Below, piece after piece: positions 45,953 through 56,380 of a stretch of DNA of 64,000 bases. Each line of letters opens with the position of its first letter. The stretch's first letter is position 1. Source of the stretch: Zantedeschia hybrid cultivar. Lineage: Eukaryota; Streptophyta; Magnoliopsida; Alismatales; Araceae. The stretch is from assembly GCA_030544215.1 (NCBI GenBank), contig JARZZO010000016.1, positions 52,405,501 to 52,469,500 of the forward strand, written 5' to 3'. The position numbers were made by a program, and so were the translations under genes. Below the pieces are notes generated by a model. It ran no database searches. It was not told the DNA's origin and was given only the letters and a program-made list of their open reading frames with translations.

Positions 45953-46248
45953 CGGTTGCGGCGATCGTTGCGCGTTGCGGCGATCGTTGCGGCGACCGGC
46001 GGAGGTTTCGTGGGATGCGAAGAACGAGGAACGCGAGGAGGATTACGTGGACTCCGCTAGAGGCCAAGCGCTTGTGCGGCTTGCGGTGTCGCACCGACGG
46101 AACCGAACGGTTGAGGATTCGAATCCGCACACGGTAGGACTTCGATAATCCGATTATCGTAATTTTAGATTTTTCAAAATGGGAACGGATCTCCGTTTTT
46201 TTTTTTTTTTCCGCTGCGGGAGATCCGGAGAAACCGGAGAACCCAACA
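45953..46248 (+). mobile_element. Copia element 1: LTR tail
   Basis: Matches the last 292 bases of the copia 2 LTR (49505-49796), ending ...CCCAACA. The beginning of the LTR is missing. GTTGCGGCGATCGTTGCG is duplicated at the junction with Tat A. Confidence 0.85.
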
Positions 46249-46249
46249 G

Positions 46250-46262
46250 TGGTATTAGAGCC
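46250..46262 (+). promoter_or_regulatory. Copia 1 primer-binding site (initiator-Met tRNA)
   Basis: TGGTATTAGAGCC, one C-to-T change from TGGTATCAGAGCC, one base after the LTR. Confidence 0.9.
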
Positions 46263-47329
46263 AAGTTCCACTATTTCTCGTCCTGTTTCGGTCTCTGATT
46301 TAATATTTCCATGAATTTATTCCTTGCATGTATTCCGTTAATAAATGAATCCTTGTTCATACGATGAACTAAAATAATCTTATTATTTTAATTCTATTAT
46401 TTTCAGAATTTTATTTGGGTGTTTTCGTGTTCTTCGTCGGACGAAGAACAACGGGTCTTCAGAGGCTATGTTCGTGCAACCCTAAAGGTTGGGGAGGCAG
46501 GCTGGACACCATATCCCTAAAGGGATGTCACAGCTCACCACCGGGCCGGTGGCCGGCGCCGGAGAGACCTTTGGAGATGGCCGGTTGGAGCACCATCTTT
46601 TCCCTCTTCCTTATTCAGTTTCAAAAGAACCAGAAAAACCAGAGATTAAAAGGGTTTGGCTGGCCTAGTTTTTGGCTACTCTTGCTATCATCCCGACGTC
46701 GGGGAGCCCGCCGGCGGCGGTGCCTGGCCCTTCCCACCGCCATGTCCACCTGCAAGTGTTGCAGGTTATGCAGGAAAGGGGAAGGGGGGCGTCGGGTTGT
46801 TGCAGGGTTGGGGAGGAAGTTTTGGGCAGGCCGGCTGAAGGCGAGTCGGGCCTGGGTGGCACCGGACGGGGCGGCGGCTCTGGCCGTTGGCCGCCGGCGG
46901 CGCTGCCTACGCCTCCCCGCCGCCGCCTGCGTGCGTCGGATTAGGGTTTCCTGCTACTGGGGGTCTGTCGGGCTGGAGAGATGACGGCCGGGCTGGGCGG
47001 GGCTCAGGCATGAGTCGGGCCGGGTGGGCCGGGCCTAGCCGGGCCAGGGGGGCCTGGGCTAGGCTGCACCCTGACCCGTGCCATGGCTGAGCAGGTGCCT
47101 TGCCATGGCTCGGCCATAGGGTTGAACCCCTTTAGCCCATTGACCTGTTAAACCCTTTTCCCATTTATACCCCAAATTAAAACCTCAATTACCCATTTAA
47201 ATATAAATTGGATTTTATTTGAAATTCAAAATTGTTTTGAAATTTAAAGTTATTATTCCATTTTAATTTAAATGGGCAATTAATGATTTTTGAATCATTT
47301 AGGTTAACATTTAGTTGTTAATTTATTAA

Positions 47330-47860
47330 TGTTAATTGTTAGTTTAAATGTTAAACTAATAATTAATCTTAATTAAACTAATTTAAGGGTTAAATTAGTA
47401 AATTATTATTATTATTCTAACTGTTAGATTATTAATTATTATTTCAATTAGTTGTTAATTTATTTTGTAAATTTTTTATTGATTTAATTTTTAAATAAAT
47501 ATTTAATTTAGATGACTAATTTAATTTTTAAATTAGTAGTTATTAGTTAATTGTTAATTTAAGTGTTAAATTAATAATTAATTTTAATTAACTATTCTAA
47601 GAGTTAGAATTATTAATTATTAACTAATTGGTGTTAATTATTGGTTTAAATTTTAAATTAGTGATTAACATTAATTGACTAATATAAGTGTTAGGTTAGT
47701 GGTTAATAATTAATTATAGTTGATTATTAATTTAAGTGTTAAATTATTAATTAACATTGTTAGACTAGTCTAAGAGTTAGATTAGTTATTAATAGTTTAA
47801 TTATTAGATTATTAATTTGATTTAATCTAAGTGTTAGATTATTTAATTATTAGAAGTGTT
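47330..47860 (+). repeat. Palindrome array TAATYTAA-N3-TTARATTA in copia 1 leader
   Basis: Repeated short inverted repeats such as TTAGTTTAA-ATG-TTAAACTAA (47339-47359) and CTAATTTAA-GGG-TTAAATTAG (47378-47398), separated by AATTATTAATTAA-type linkers. Spacers are GTG, GAG, GGG or similar. Confidence 0.8.
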
Positions 47861-48248
47861 CTAATTGGCATGGAATAATCTGGAAATTATTAATTCGGAG
47901 TGTGTGCACATGTGATGTGTGTTTTATGCTTTTAAATTAGATTTGATTGCATGTTAATTGACTAAAAGTGTTTTCGAAATTCAAATACCAATTTTGATTA
48001 GATCCCAGCTTTTTGAAAGCCAAAATTATTTATTTTTGAAAGCTCTTTTATTTTAGCCATGTGATGTGCTGAATCATGTGTGGAATGTTTAAAACACACC
48101 GCGGTCATGGATATGCACTTATTTAATTATTCATGTGATGAATGATGTGTTTGTGTGGATCGTGGATGAATGATGGATGTTTATTAAATTGTTAATAAAT
48201 AGAGATATGCGTATTTCTCCCTCTCTCATTCTCATATGTACTTCTACC

Positions 48249-49796
48249 TGTTAGTTTAGGTGGCCTACAAGCCAATCTGACTATGTAAATCTCGTTCATT
48301 TTATTAATATAATGACATAATACTCATTATGTGTAAATCGCATTAATTATCGTTTCATAATGAAGTTTGTGAGTATGTGCTATAGTGATCAGATTATGAT
48401 GAGATCATACTAATGAGACTGATCACTAAAACACACATATTCTTAATCGTTCCTAGTCGGACGATATTCGAGAAGGACATCGGATATCCGGTTAGACTAA
48501 TACAGATTACTCCTGCTCATATGATGAGGGTGACTGGTCTCATAAGTCACTTGTGTGGAAACACTAAGGCGAATCTGTAGGTGCTCATTGGAGAATGAGT
48601 TCACTGAACTGATCCGACTGAATCGCTGGATGGTATTGTACCTCACTGTCAACCAACTTGATTCTATTGTCGCAGTTGTGTGGATGGTCCTCGGACCTGA
48701 GACACCAAGGACACCTTGGCGGTAGACTTCTGTGCTTTGACCTTGGTTTACGAATCTCTAGCCACGGGATTCTAATACGCCAAGAATTGGGTACAGCGGA
48801 ATACCGTCGAAGGGAATTGTGTGTCAATAAGGAATAATTCGCTCTCGGTACTTAGAGAGAGAATGCTCTAGGAAGGATGCGCGAAAGTCCCTGGCCAGGG
48901 CGAACGATAATATCGGGAAAGTAGTTTTCCGATATTCATCAGCGGCATCCAATCCAAGTGAGTCGACCGGTTAGGGTTTGACAACTCGCCATACCCTGAG
49001 TTGACTCGAGAGCATTGTACGAATGAAAGATTATATCCACGCGGTAACTGTCGGCGGAAAGGTTCCAAGAGTGGGTTACTTAACCCCAAATACCTTCTGG
49101 GTTCACGCGGTGTTGCTTGACTCCCAACGTGATCGGAGGCCCAGTCGAATTCGATGTGCGACATCAATTCGATTGATTAATTGATTAATAAAGGGTTATT
49201 AATTAATTAATAAAGCCAGTGAGAAGTCACTGGGCTTGTTGGGCCATTAACTGGACTGGTACTTGGGCCTAGAGGGTCACACGCAAATGATTCTCAAGGC
49301 GATGGATAAATAAGTGGGTTTTATACAAACCGGGAGTTTTTATGAAAAACCGCGCGGTTAGTATAAAACATAGCGAACGGGCTGAGCAGGCCAAGCTTCT
49401 GCTAACCCTAGCCGCCCCTCCTCAGTTTCTGTCTTTCTCTGGCGTCCAGGCAGATCCAGATCTGCTCCGCCGATTCTCTGAATCCCGTTCGACGGGAAAT
49501 CGTCCGCGCGTTGCGGCGATCATTGCGGCGACCGGCGGAGGCTTCGTGGGCTGCGAAGAACGAGGAATGTGAGGATATCCGTCGCGGGGAGGATCGCGTG
49601 GACTTCGCTAGAGGCCGGGTGCTTGCGCTGCTTGCGGTGTCACACCGACGGAACCGAACGGTTGCGGATTCGAATCCGCACACGGTGAGAACTTCGATAA
49701 TCCGATTATCGTATTTTAGATTTCGAAACGGGAACAGATCGCTGTATTTTTGTTTCCGCTGTGTGAGCAATCCGGAGAAACCGAGAAAACCCAACA
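48249..49796 (+). mobile_element. Copia 2 5' LTR
   Basis: 1548 bp with inverted termini TGTTAG ... CCAACA. TATA box TATAAAA at 49362-49368. The short palindrome CGATAATC-C-GATTATCG lies at 49695-49711. The preceding CTACC is the presumed target-site duplication, with its partner off-window. Confidence 0.85.
49362..49368 (+). promoter_or_regulatory. TATA box of the copia 2 LTR
   Basis: GTATAAAACA, about 430 bases before the LTR end, followed by a GC-rich U5-like segment. Confidence 0.55.
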
Positions 49797-49797
49797 G

Positions 49798-49809
49798 TGG
49801 TATCAGAGC
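49798..49809 (+). promoter_or_regulatory. Copia 2 primer-binding site (initiator-Met tRNA)
   Basis: TGGTATCAGAGC, exact copia consensus, one base inside the LTR. Confidence 0.95.
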
Positions 49810-50689
49810 GAGGTTCCACTGTTTCTCGTCCCGTTTTGATTTTCGAAATTAATTTTTCTTGAGTTATTCCATGCGTTTAATCCGATTAAAATTACGGAAT
49901 AGTGTTCATAAGATGAACGCAGATAATTTGATTATTTTTCTGTAATTTTTCGAATTTTATTTGGGGTTTTCGGAGTTCTTCGTGGGACGATGAACGGGGT
50001 GTTTTCGGCGGCTTCGTAAGCGATTCCCAAGCGTTGGGATGGCGGCCCGGATGCCTGGATCTTTAGGTGATAGTCACCACTGCACATCCGATATTTTTCC
50101 GGCGCCGGAGTGGCCTTGAAGAGCTACAAAAATCGAGCCCTAATTCGGGTTTAGAAACCCTGAAAAAACCAGTTTTTGGGGATCTTCAAAGGGGCTGTTG
50201 CGGCTTGTTTTGGCGCGCCGGAGGGCCAACCGGCGCCGGCGACGTCGCCGGTGCCGGGGGCCACGCCGGCGGGCACGGCGGGGCCCGGCGCCGGCCGCCA
50301 GGCGGGCCTGCTCCTCCTTCCCGCCGCCAGCCTGCAAGTGAATTAGGGTTTCGGGTTGGGGAGGAAGGAGCGGGCGAACCGCTCCGCAGGACCCGGTCCC
50401 GAGCCGGTCGGATCGGCCGGGCCGGGTCCAGGGCTTGGTCGGACCTGGTCCGAGCCAGGTCCCCAATGGGGAGCCTTGTCCGAGCCCTGGCTCGGCCAGG
50501 GCCCGAGCCCTTAGGCTCAGCCCTTGTGGCTGAGCCATCTTCTGATTTTTCCCCAATTAAGCCCATTTAAACCCCATTTGCCCATTTAATAAATAAATTA
50601 GATTTTAATTTGATTTCAAAATTGTTTTGAGATCTTAATTATTATCAAAATTTTAATTCTTTGGGCATTAATGATTTTGAATCATTTAA

Positions 50690-51260
50690 TAATTTAAGGG
50701 TTAATTAATTACCAATTAGTTGTTAATTTATTGGGGTTAATATTAATGTTAGATTGATTATTAACCTCAATTTAACTAATTTAAATGTTGAATTAGCTAT
50801 TAATAGTTATTAGTCTAATTGTTAGATTATTAACTATTGTTTCATCTAATTGTTAATTAATTATTTAAGTTAGTTGTTAATTTAATTGTTAAATTAATAA
50901 TTGACTTAAATGACTAATTTAAGTGTTAAATTAGTAATATTTAATTATTATTGTTAGTTATTAATTTAAGGGTTAAATTAATGATTAACATTAATTTTCT
51001 AATCTAATAGTTAGATTAGTAATTATTAATTAATTAAAGTTAATTGTTAATTTAAGTGTTAAGTTAATAATTGATTTTAAATTAACTAATCTAAGAGTTA
51101 GATTAGTAGTTAATTAATAATTAGATTTAATTAATAATTTAAGTGTTAAATTATTAATTAACTTAGTTGGACTGGTCTAAGAGTTAGATTAGTCATTAAT
51201 AGTCTAATTGTTAGATTATTAATGGGGTTTAATCTAAGTGTTAGGTTATTAGAATTGTTC
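50690..51260 (+). repeat. Palindrome array TAATYTAA-N3-TTARATTA in copia 2 leader
   Basis: Same architecture as 47330-47860, with CTAATTTAA-GTG-TTAAATTAG and CTAATCTAA-GAG-TTAGATTAG forms. Unit number and linkers differ between the two copies. Confidence 0.8.
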
Positions 51261-52110
51261 TAATTTGCATGGAATAATCTTGAATTATTAATTCGGAGTG
51301 TGTGCGCATGTGATGTGTGTTTATTGCTTTTAAATTTGATTTAATTGCATGTTAAGATAATAAATGAGTTTTTCGAAATTCAAATACCAATTTTGATTGG
51401 ATCCCAGTTTTTTGAAAGCCAAAATTATTTATTTTGAAAAACTCATTTGTTTTAGCCATGTGATGCGCTGAATCATGTGTGGGATGTTTAAAACACACTG
51501 TGGTCATGGATATGCACTTAATTTATTATTCATGTGATGAATGGATTGTGTGAATCGTGGATGTATGATTATTTATTAATTGTTAATAAATAGAGGTCTG
51601 CGCACCTCTCTCTCTCATACTCTGATGTATTTCTACCTCCCTCTCTCTCTTGTACTCGCCATAAGGCCTTCTTCAATTTACTTATAAATTCTAGAATTTA
51701 AATGTAATATGATCGAGGCAACCGAGGAAGGAGCGAGGACGATCCACAGCTGCAACCAGGAAGGCGAAAAGATGGAGATCTCTTGCCTATGTGATTGTAG
51801 GATATCTACTGTAAATATTATAATTAGATTGTGTGTGCGTTTAACTGTTGGCTCCAGTCAAACCCACTGTGTTATCCATGACCACACTAATGACATGTAT
51901 GAGATGCAGTATTTCCTTTTGATTATGAATCAAAGCAGGTTATACTATTTAGTAAATATATACGATATATTTATACTATCACCTAGGAGAGACCAAGATA
52001 AAAGTTATCTAAATACCCTCAGATAAACTCTAAGCCGTAACGCGAGTAGTTGAGAACTTACCGCGTGGTTCACCATCATTATAGTTATAGGATTCGAATC
52101 ACTTTAGGCA

Positions 52111-52420
52111 GGTTTGTTGTGCTATCCACAAGGCCTGCTTAATTGGGAGGAGAAACTATGGCTATGGCATTAGATGCCTATAGATCGGGGTAGAGGAACC
52201 ATGTAGCTTTGTTGTGCTATCCACAAGGACTGCTTGCAAATCTATGCCCGTCGCGTAATGATAGTTAGCTTAAACTAGGATTAATGGTTTGTTATGCTAT
52301 CCACAAAGCCATTAAATCTCTGGGGACCGAAGCTATGATCAGATATTACAAGGAGTTGCAAGTCCCATGAGTTGAGTGCTCTCTGATTGTATTACAGTTT
52401 GTTGTGCCATCCACAAGGCT
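52111..52420 (+). repeat. Four spaced copies of a TTGTG-N5-CACAA motif
   Basis: GTTTGTTGTGCTATCCACAA-type motif at 52111, 52206, 52286 and 52397. Each has inverted arms TTGTG and CACAA around CTATC or CCATC (TTATG in the third copy). Intervals are about 96, 78 and 110 bases; the DNA between is unrelated. Confidence 0.85.
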
Positions 52421-52610
52421 GTAGTGCAAGTCATTGAGATTCTGATCCCCACTAGGAGACTGTCGGCGTCTCCCGTTCTGTATAACTGGGGGTTATACAG
52501 TCCGTCGAAAATTAGTGGGAGTTAAACTAGAACAAAAAACCATGTCTTGTTTTAAATTTTAATAATTGAACATCTGCTAAATAGATTTTACTTATCTCCT
52601 GTAGGGAATT

Positions 52611-53339
52611 ATGTCGTCGAATAACCCACTTCGTGGCATACTTGATGCCCTTTTGACTTACCTGATCTACTCGGATTGGTTCAGACTGAAGAATGTCTTC
52701 AGATCTGAGCACAATAACTTTGTCCCTAGAGCTGATCCTTCTGCTAAATCGGCATTGGATGCCCCTGAAGCAGAGATGACAGCTAACGATAATGGATCGA
52801 AGGATAAAGGCAAAAGAGTAGTAAAGGGTGACTGCTTCTACTATAAGCAGTATGGTCACTGGAAGAGGAATTGCAAGGAGTTCCTTAACGATAAAGCTCA
52901 TGAAAGAGTGAAGCTGTTTGAAGCTTCAGATATCTATATGATAGATATCAACTTATCAGTTAGAGATTCCACATCGTGGGTATTAGATACCGGATGTGCT
53001 TCTCATATCTGCCATGATGTGCAGATGCTGACAAGTAAGCGTAAGCTGAGACAAGGTGAGGTAGAATTGAAGCTAGGAAACGGCACAAAAGTTGCGGCTA
53101 TTGCTGTTGGGACAACAAACCTCAAGCTTCCATCGGGAGACACCTTACTATTGGAAGATTGTTATTATGCTCCTAGCATAATAAAGAACATCATATCAAT
53201 ATCTTGTTTGGACAAGATAGGATATAGGTTGACTATTGAGAATAGAAGTTGTTCGATTTATTATGATAATAAATCAATAGCTTCAGCATCTTTAGTCAAC
53301 GGTCTATATCTTTTAGATGTTTCTCATTACAATCTTTAG
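52611..53339 (+). pseudogene. Copia 2 gag (internally deleted) and protease
   Basis: Starts MSSNNPLRGILDA, the usual copia gag start, then jumps within some 60 residues to the nucleocapsid knuckle, so most of gag is missing. The knuckle reads CFYYKQYGHWKRNC, with Tyr in place of the second Cys. The protease active site is WVLDTGCASHICHD, followed by the ILPDxx-equivalent VAAIAVGTTNLKLPSG. Ends at TAG 53337-53339, in frame with the next segment, so this is a single nonsense change. Confidence 0.85.
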
Positions 53340-53976
53340 ATTGACAAAGCTCTTAAGAAGAGGAAGAATTGTGTGAACCAGGCATACATGTGGCATTGTA
53401 GACTTGGGCACATTGGCGAAAGCAGGTTGCAAAAGTTTCACAAGCATGGTTACTTAACAACATTCGATTATGAATCGTTTGCAACATGCGAATCCTGCCT
53501 TATGGGAAAGATGGCAAAATCTCCATTTACTGGACATGGAGAACGTGCCAAGGACATTTTGGAACTAATACATTCGGATGTATGTGGTCTAATGTCCACC
53601 CAAGGCAAATGTGGCTTTTCTTACTTCATCACGTTCACCGATGACTTTTCAAGATTCGGCTATGTGTACTTAATGAAGTACAAGTCGGAAGCATTTGAGA
53701 AGTTCAAGGAGTTCAAGAATGAGGTAGAGAAGCAGTTAGGACAGAGTATTAAAGCTTTTCGATCAGATCGAGGAGGAGAATACTTGAGTACCAACTTCAC
53801 ACAATTCTTAAAGGATAATGGTATCCTTTCTCAGCTGACCCCTCCATATACACCACAAATGAATGGTGTATCATAAAGGAGGAATCGCACCTTGTTGGAC
53901 ATGGTGCGATCCATGATGAGCTTTTCGGGATTACCAGTGTCCCTCTGGAGGTATGCTCTAGAGTCAGCAGCATACC
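53340..53976 (+). pseudogene. Copia 2 integrase, N-terminal part
   Basis: HHCC zinc domain (MWHCRLGHIG...CESCLMGKM) and catalytic core (HSDVCGLMST, ITFTDDFSRFGY, FRSDRGGEYLS, PPYTPQMNGVS). The codons that follow read TCA TAA where 1-543 has TCG GAA, so the glutamate of the DDE triad is replaced by a stop. Interrupted at 53976 by the Athila LTR. Confidence 0.92.
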
Positions 53977-55419
53977 TGATCGTTTCGAATTGTGCGTCGT
54001 TAAACACATAAAAACGTTCAATCTAATTTTATCCGGCTCACTCAAATCAGATTTTGAAAATTTAATAGTGGTGAGTCCGAGTCGATCCACAGGGAGATAG
54101 AATTTTAATTTTGAAAACTTTGGAATTTAGTTATCAAAAAATAAGTGAAATTTTAAATAAACTAATTACTTAATTAAACTAAAACTCAATTAACTAATGT
54201 AACCTAAAAATATAATTGTTTGAATTAAACAACTCTTTTTTTTCTTTTTCAAAAATTAAACACAAACACATATATATATAAAAAATAAACACAACTAAAA
54301 ATTATAACGAGACATTGAAATTTAACTATGTGTAACTTATTAATTATCTAAAAATTACGAAACAAATCACAACTTTTATGATTCACTATCATTAAACTTA
54401 AATAATCTAACATCAATAATTAGCTAATCCTAATCAATCAAGTTAATACTACACTAATGCGGAAAGGGAAGAACAAAATAACAACAATAATCTGTGGGGC
54501 TTTGTGGAAACTGCCGGTTACTGCTTCAGCTGGGTGGATGTTGGGAGTAGGAGGCGGCCTGCTGTTGGCTTCACCTTGGACAGTTGGAGGAAGCAGCTGC
54601 TGCGTGGAGGAAGGCTGCTCCAAGGGTTCTAGTTGGTGCTGGAAGAAGCTGGTTACTGCAGGTTGGCGGCTGGAGGAGCTGCTGGCTTCACCTTGGACAG
54701 GCTACGTGGAGCTGGTTCGCATGCAGGGCTGAACAACTTCAAGTTGCTGGCTTCACCACGTGGAGGTGCAGGAAGAAACTTCCCGGCATGCACGTGGGAT
54801 GCAGGCCGGCTGCTGCTGAGAGGTGCTGGAGACCGGCTAGATGCAGGCTTCAACGGGTGTTTGCTGGCAGGTTCGCAGGAGACGCTGGAGAAGCCTTCAC
54901 TGTTGGTGCGCCAGGTTGGAAAAGAAGAGCTTGAGAGCTGGCTCGTGGTTGCTGGAGCACCAGGAGGAAGCTTGCATGCGTGGGAGTTGCTGGAGCCGCC
55001 GGGTGCTGGAGTGCGCTGCTTCACCGGGCTGCATGCAGGTTGAACTTGAGGAGGAGGCCGTGGACCTTGCTGGAGAAGGCTGGAGCTGGTGATGCGGGTG
55101 GAGAAGATGGATGAGCTGCGGTGGCCTGTGGAGGAGCAGCTGACCGGCGCTGGTGTGCCGGGTGGTGCTTGGGATGCTGGTTCGCGTGGAGGTGCACTGG
55201 GAGGTCGGTTTCACCGCGTGGAGGTGCAGGGTGCTTGACGTGGAGGCTTCAACTTGCAGGAGGAGAGAGCCGGCTGGTGGCGTGTGGAGGGTGTGATTGC
55301 AGCGTGGGGGCCTTGAACAGCTGGGAAACGGTGGCAAGGAGAGGAGGGAGAGAGAACCGAGGAGGGAAAAGTTGGAACGGAGGAGGAGGCTGCTGCGGCT
55401 CGGGTTCTGCTGCGGGTTG

Positions 55420-55930
55420 CTGCAGGATGCGGTGAAGAGAGAGAAGAGAAGAGAGAGGGAGGGAGAGAAGAGAGGGAGGAAGAGAGGTTGCTGGAGGGAC
55501 CGAGAGAGAGAGAACAGAGACGGAGGAAGGAAGAGAGGGCTGCGGGGGAGGTGAGAGAGGAGAGAGTGCTGGGAAGAAAGGAGGAGGGAAAAAAAATTAC
55601 GGGAAGGAGGAAATAAGAGCAGAGAGAGAATCGGAGAGAGGGATGCTGGAAAGGAGAGGAAGAGAGAGCCGTGAAAGACAGAATAGAGGGAGAGAAAGGA
55701 AGAGAGAGCTTCGGGGTTGAGTACGAATCAGAGAGGGAGAGGATGCTGTGCGTGGGAGGTTTTATAGAGAGGAAGAGAGAGTCGGAATTGGGGAAGGAAA
55801 GAGATTAAAGGAGAGGAAAAGGAAACTGGAGAAGGAGGAGGATTCCGAATTGGAGAGAGAATTTCTAAAAAGAGAGAGAGGATTTTAAAAAATAAAGAAA
55901 GGAAGGGATGTGGTTGGGAAATTGGAGAGA
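55420..55930 (+). repeat. Long purine-rich strand (GA-rich)
   Basis: About 500 bases dominated by GAGAGAGG, GGAAGAGAG and GGAGGAAG with few pyrimidines, in the LTR. On the element's own strand it is pyrimidine-rich, around and upstream of the TATA box. Confidence 0.85.
55760..55766 (-). promoter_or_regulatory. TATA box of the Athila LTR
   Basis: Minus strand CTATAAAACC, about 580 bases into the LTR. Confidence 0.55.
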
Positions 55931-56344
55931 CAGAAGGAAATAGTGGGTTTTGGGAAACTCCAACGAAGGAATGAATCAAATTGCATTTTTACCTATGTTT
56001 TAGTTGAAATCCGCACACTAGACCTCCCCCAAATTTCCGAAAACTCCACCAGCTGCACTGCATCATCGGCATGTCCTGTTCACACAAAATAAATATAAAT
56101 TAGCGCATTAACATAAAAATATCATCATATTTATTCATTTCGTCTCGGTTTTGTCAAAAAACCGCAAATGCGCTATACTCTTTTAATCACATGAAATGAC
56201 GATGTTTTTAAGTCAGAATTTAATGAAATTGGTACCGTTGGACTTGTTACACAATTATCTATCATTTCATGATATTTTGCAGATAAAAACACGAGTATGA
56301 TGCATATGATTGCCCTTAAATGATCAATTTAACACTTTATCACA

Positions 56345-56380
56345 CCCCCCAACTTACTCATTGCTAGTCCCTTAGCAATG
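56345..56380 (-). promoter_or_regulatory. Athila polypurine tract with adjacent hairpin
   Basis: The minus strand reads AAGTTGGGGGG (56355-56345) directly before the LTR TG, the plus-strand primer. Beside it lies CATTGCTA-N6-TAGCAATG (56359-56380), a perfect 8-bp hairpin with a 6-base loop. Confidence 0.85.

Larger units (their letters stand above)
46249..48248 (+). mobile_element. Copia element 1: leader, cut by copia 2
   Basis: Non-coding leader parallel to 49797-51640 of copia 2: a GC-rich block (46420-47100; open frames there are compositional), then an AT-rich block packed with short palindromes (47330-47860), then (CT)-rich DNA. Stops at CTACC (48244-48248), where copia 2 begins. The rest of the element must lie beyond the right edge of the window. 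Confidence 0.85.
49797..52610 (+). other. Copia 2 leader
   Basis: 2.8 kb of non-coding leader: GC-rich block 50067-50560, palindrome-rich AT block 50690-51260, CT-rich 51605-51650, then a segment with a repeated TTTGTTGTGCTATCCACAAGG motif (52111-52420). No RNA gene recognised. GC-rich frames on both strands at 50067-50570 are treated as composition artefacts. Confidence 0.8.
48249..53976 (+). mobile_element. Copia element 2 (5' part), inserted in copia 1 and cut by Athila
   Basis: 5' LTR, primer site, long leader, and a gag-protease-integrase frame that ends abruptly at 53976 in ...GCATACC. The remainder should resume past the Athila element, outside the window. Not autonomous: it has internal stops and a shortened gag. 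Confidence 0.9.
53977..56344 (-). mobile_element. Athila 3' LTR
   Basis: 2368 bp, minus-strand start TGTGATAAAG (56344) and end CGATCA (53977). Carries a GC-rich, imperfectly repetitive block (54480-55440), a purine-rich block (55420-55930), and TATAAAA on the minus strand at 55760-55766. Open frames in the GC-rich block are not considered genes. Confidence 0.92.

Noticed and set aside
46415..47090. Open frames in GC-rich DNA, including a 189-residue frame
   Set aside because: They lie in the copia 1 leader after the primer site; the homologous part of copia 2 (50067-50570) does not keep the same frame.
54457..55550. Several open frames with Gly/Trp/Ser-rich products
   Set aside because: Inside the Athila LTR, in repetitive GC-rich sequence, open on both strands.
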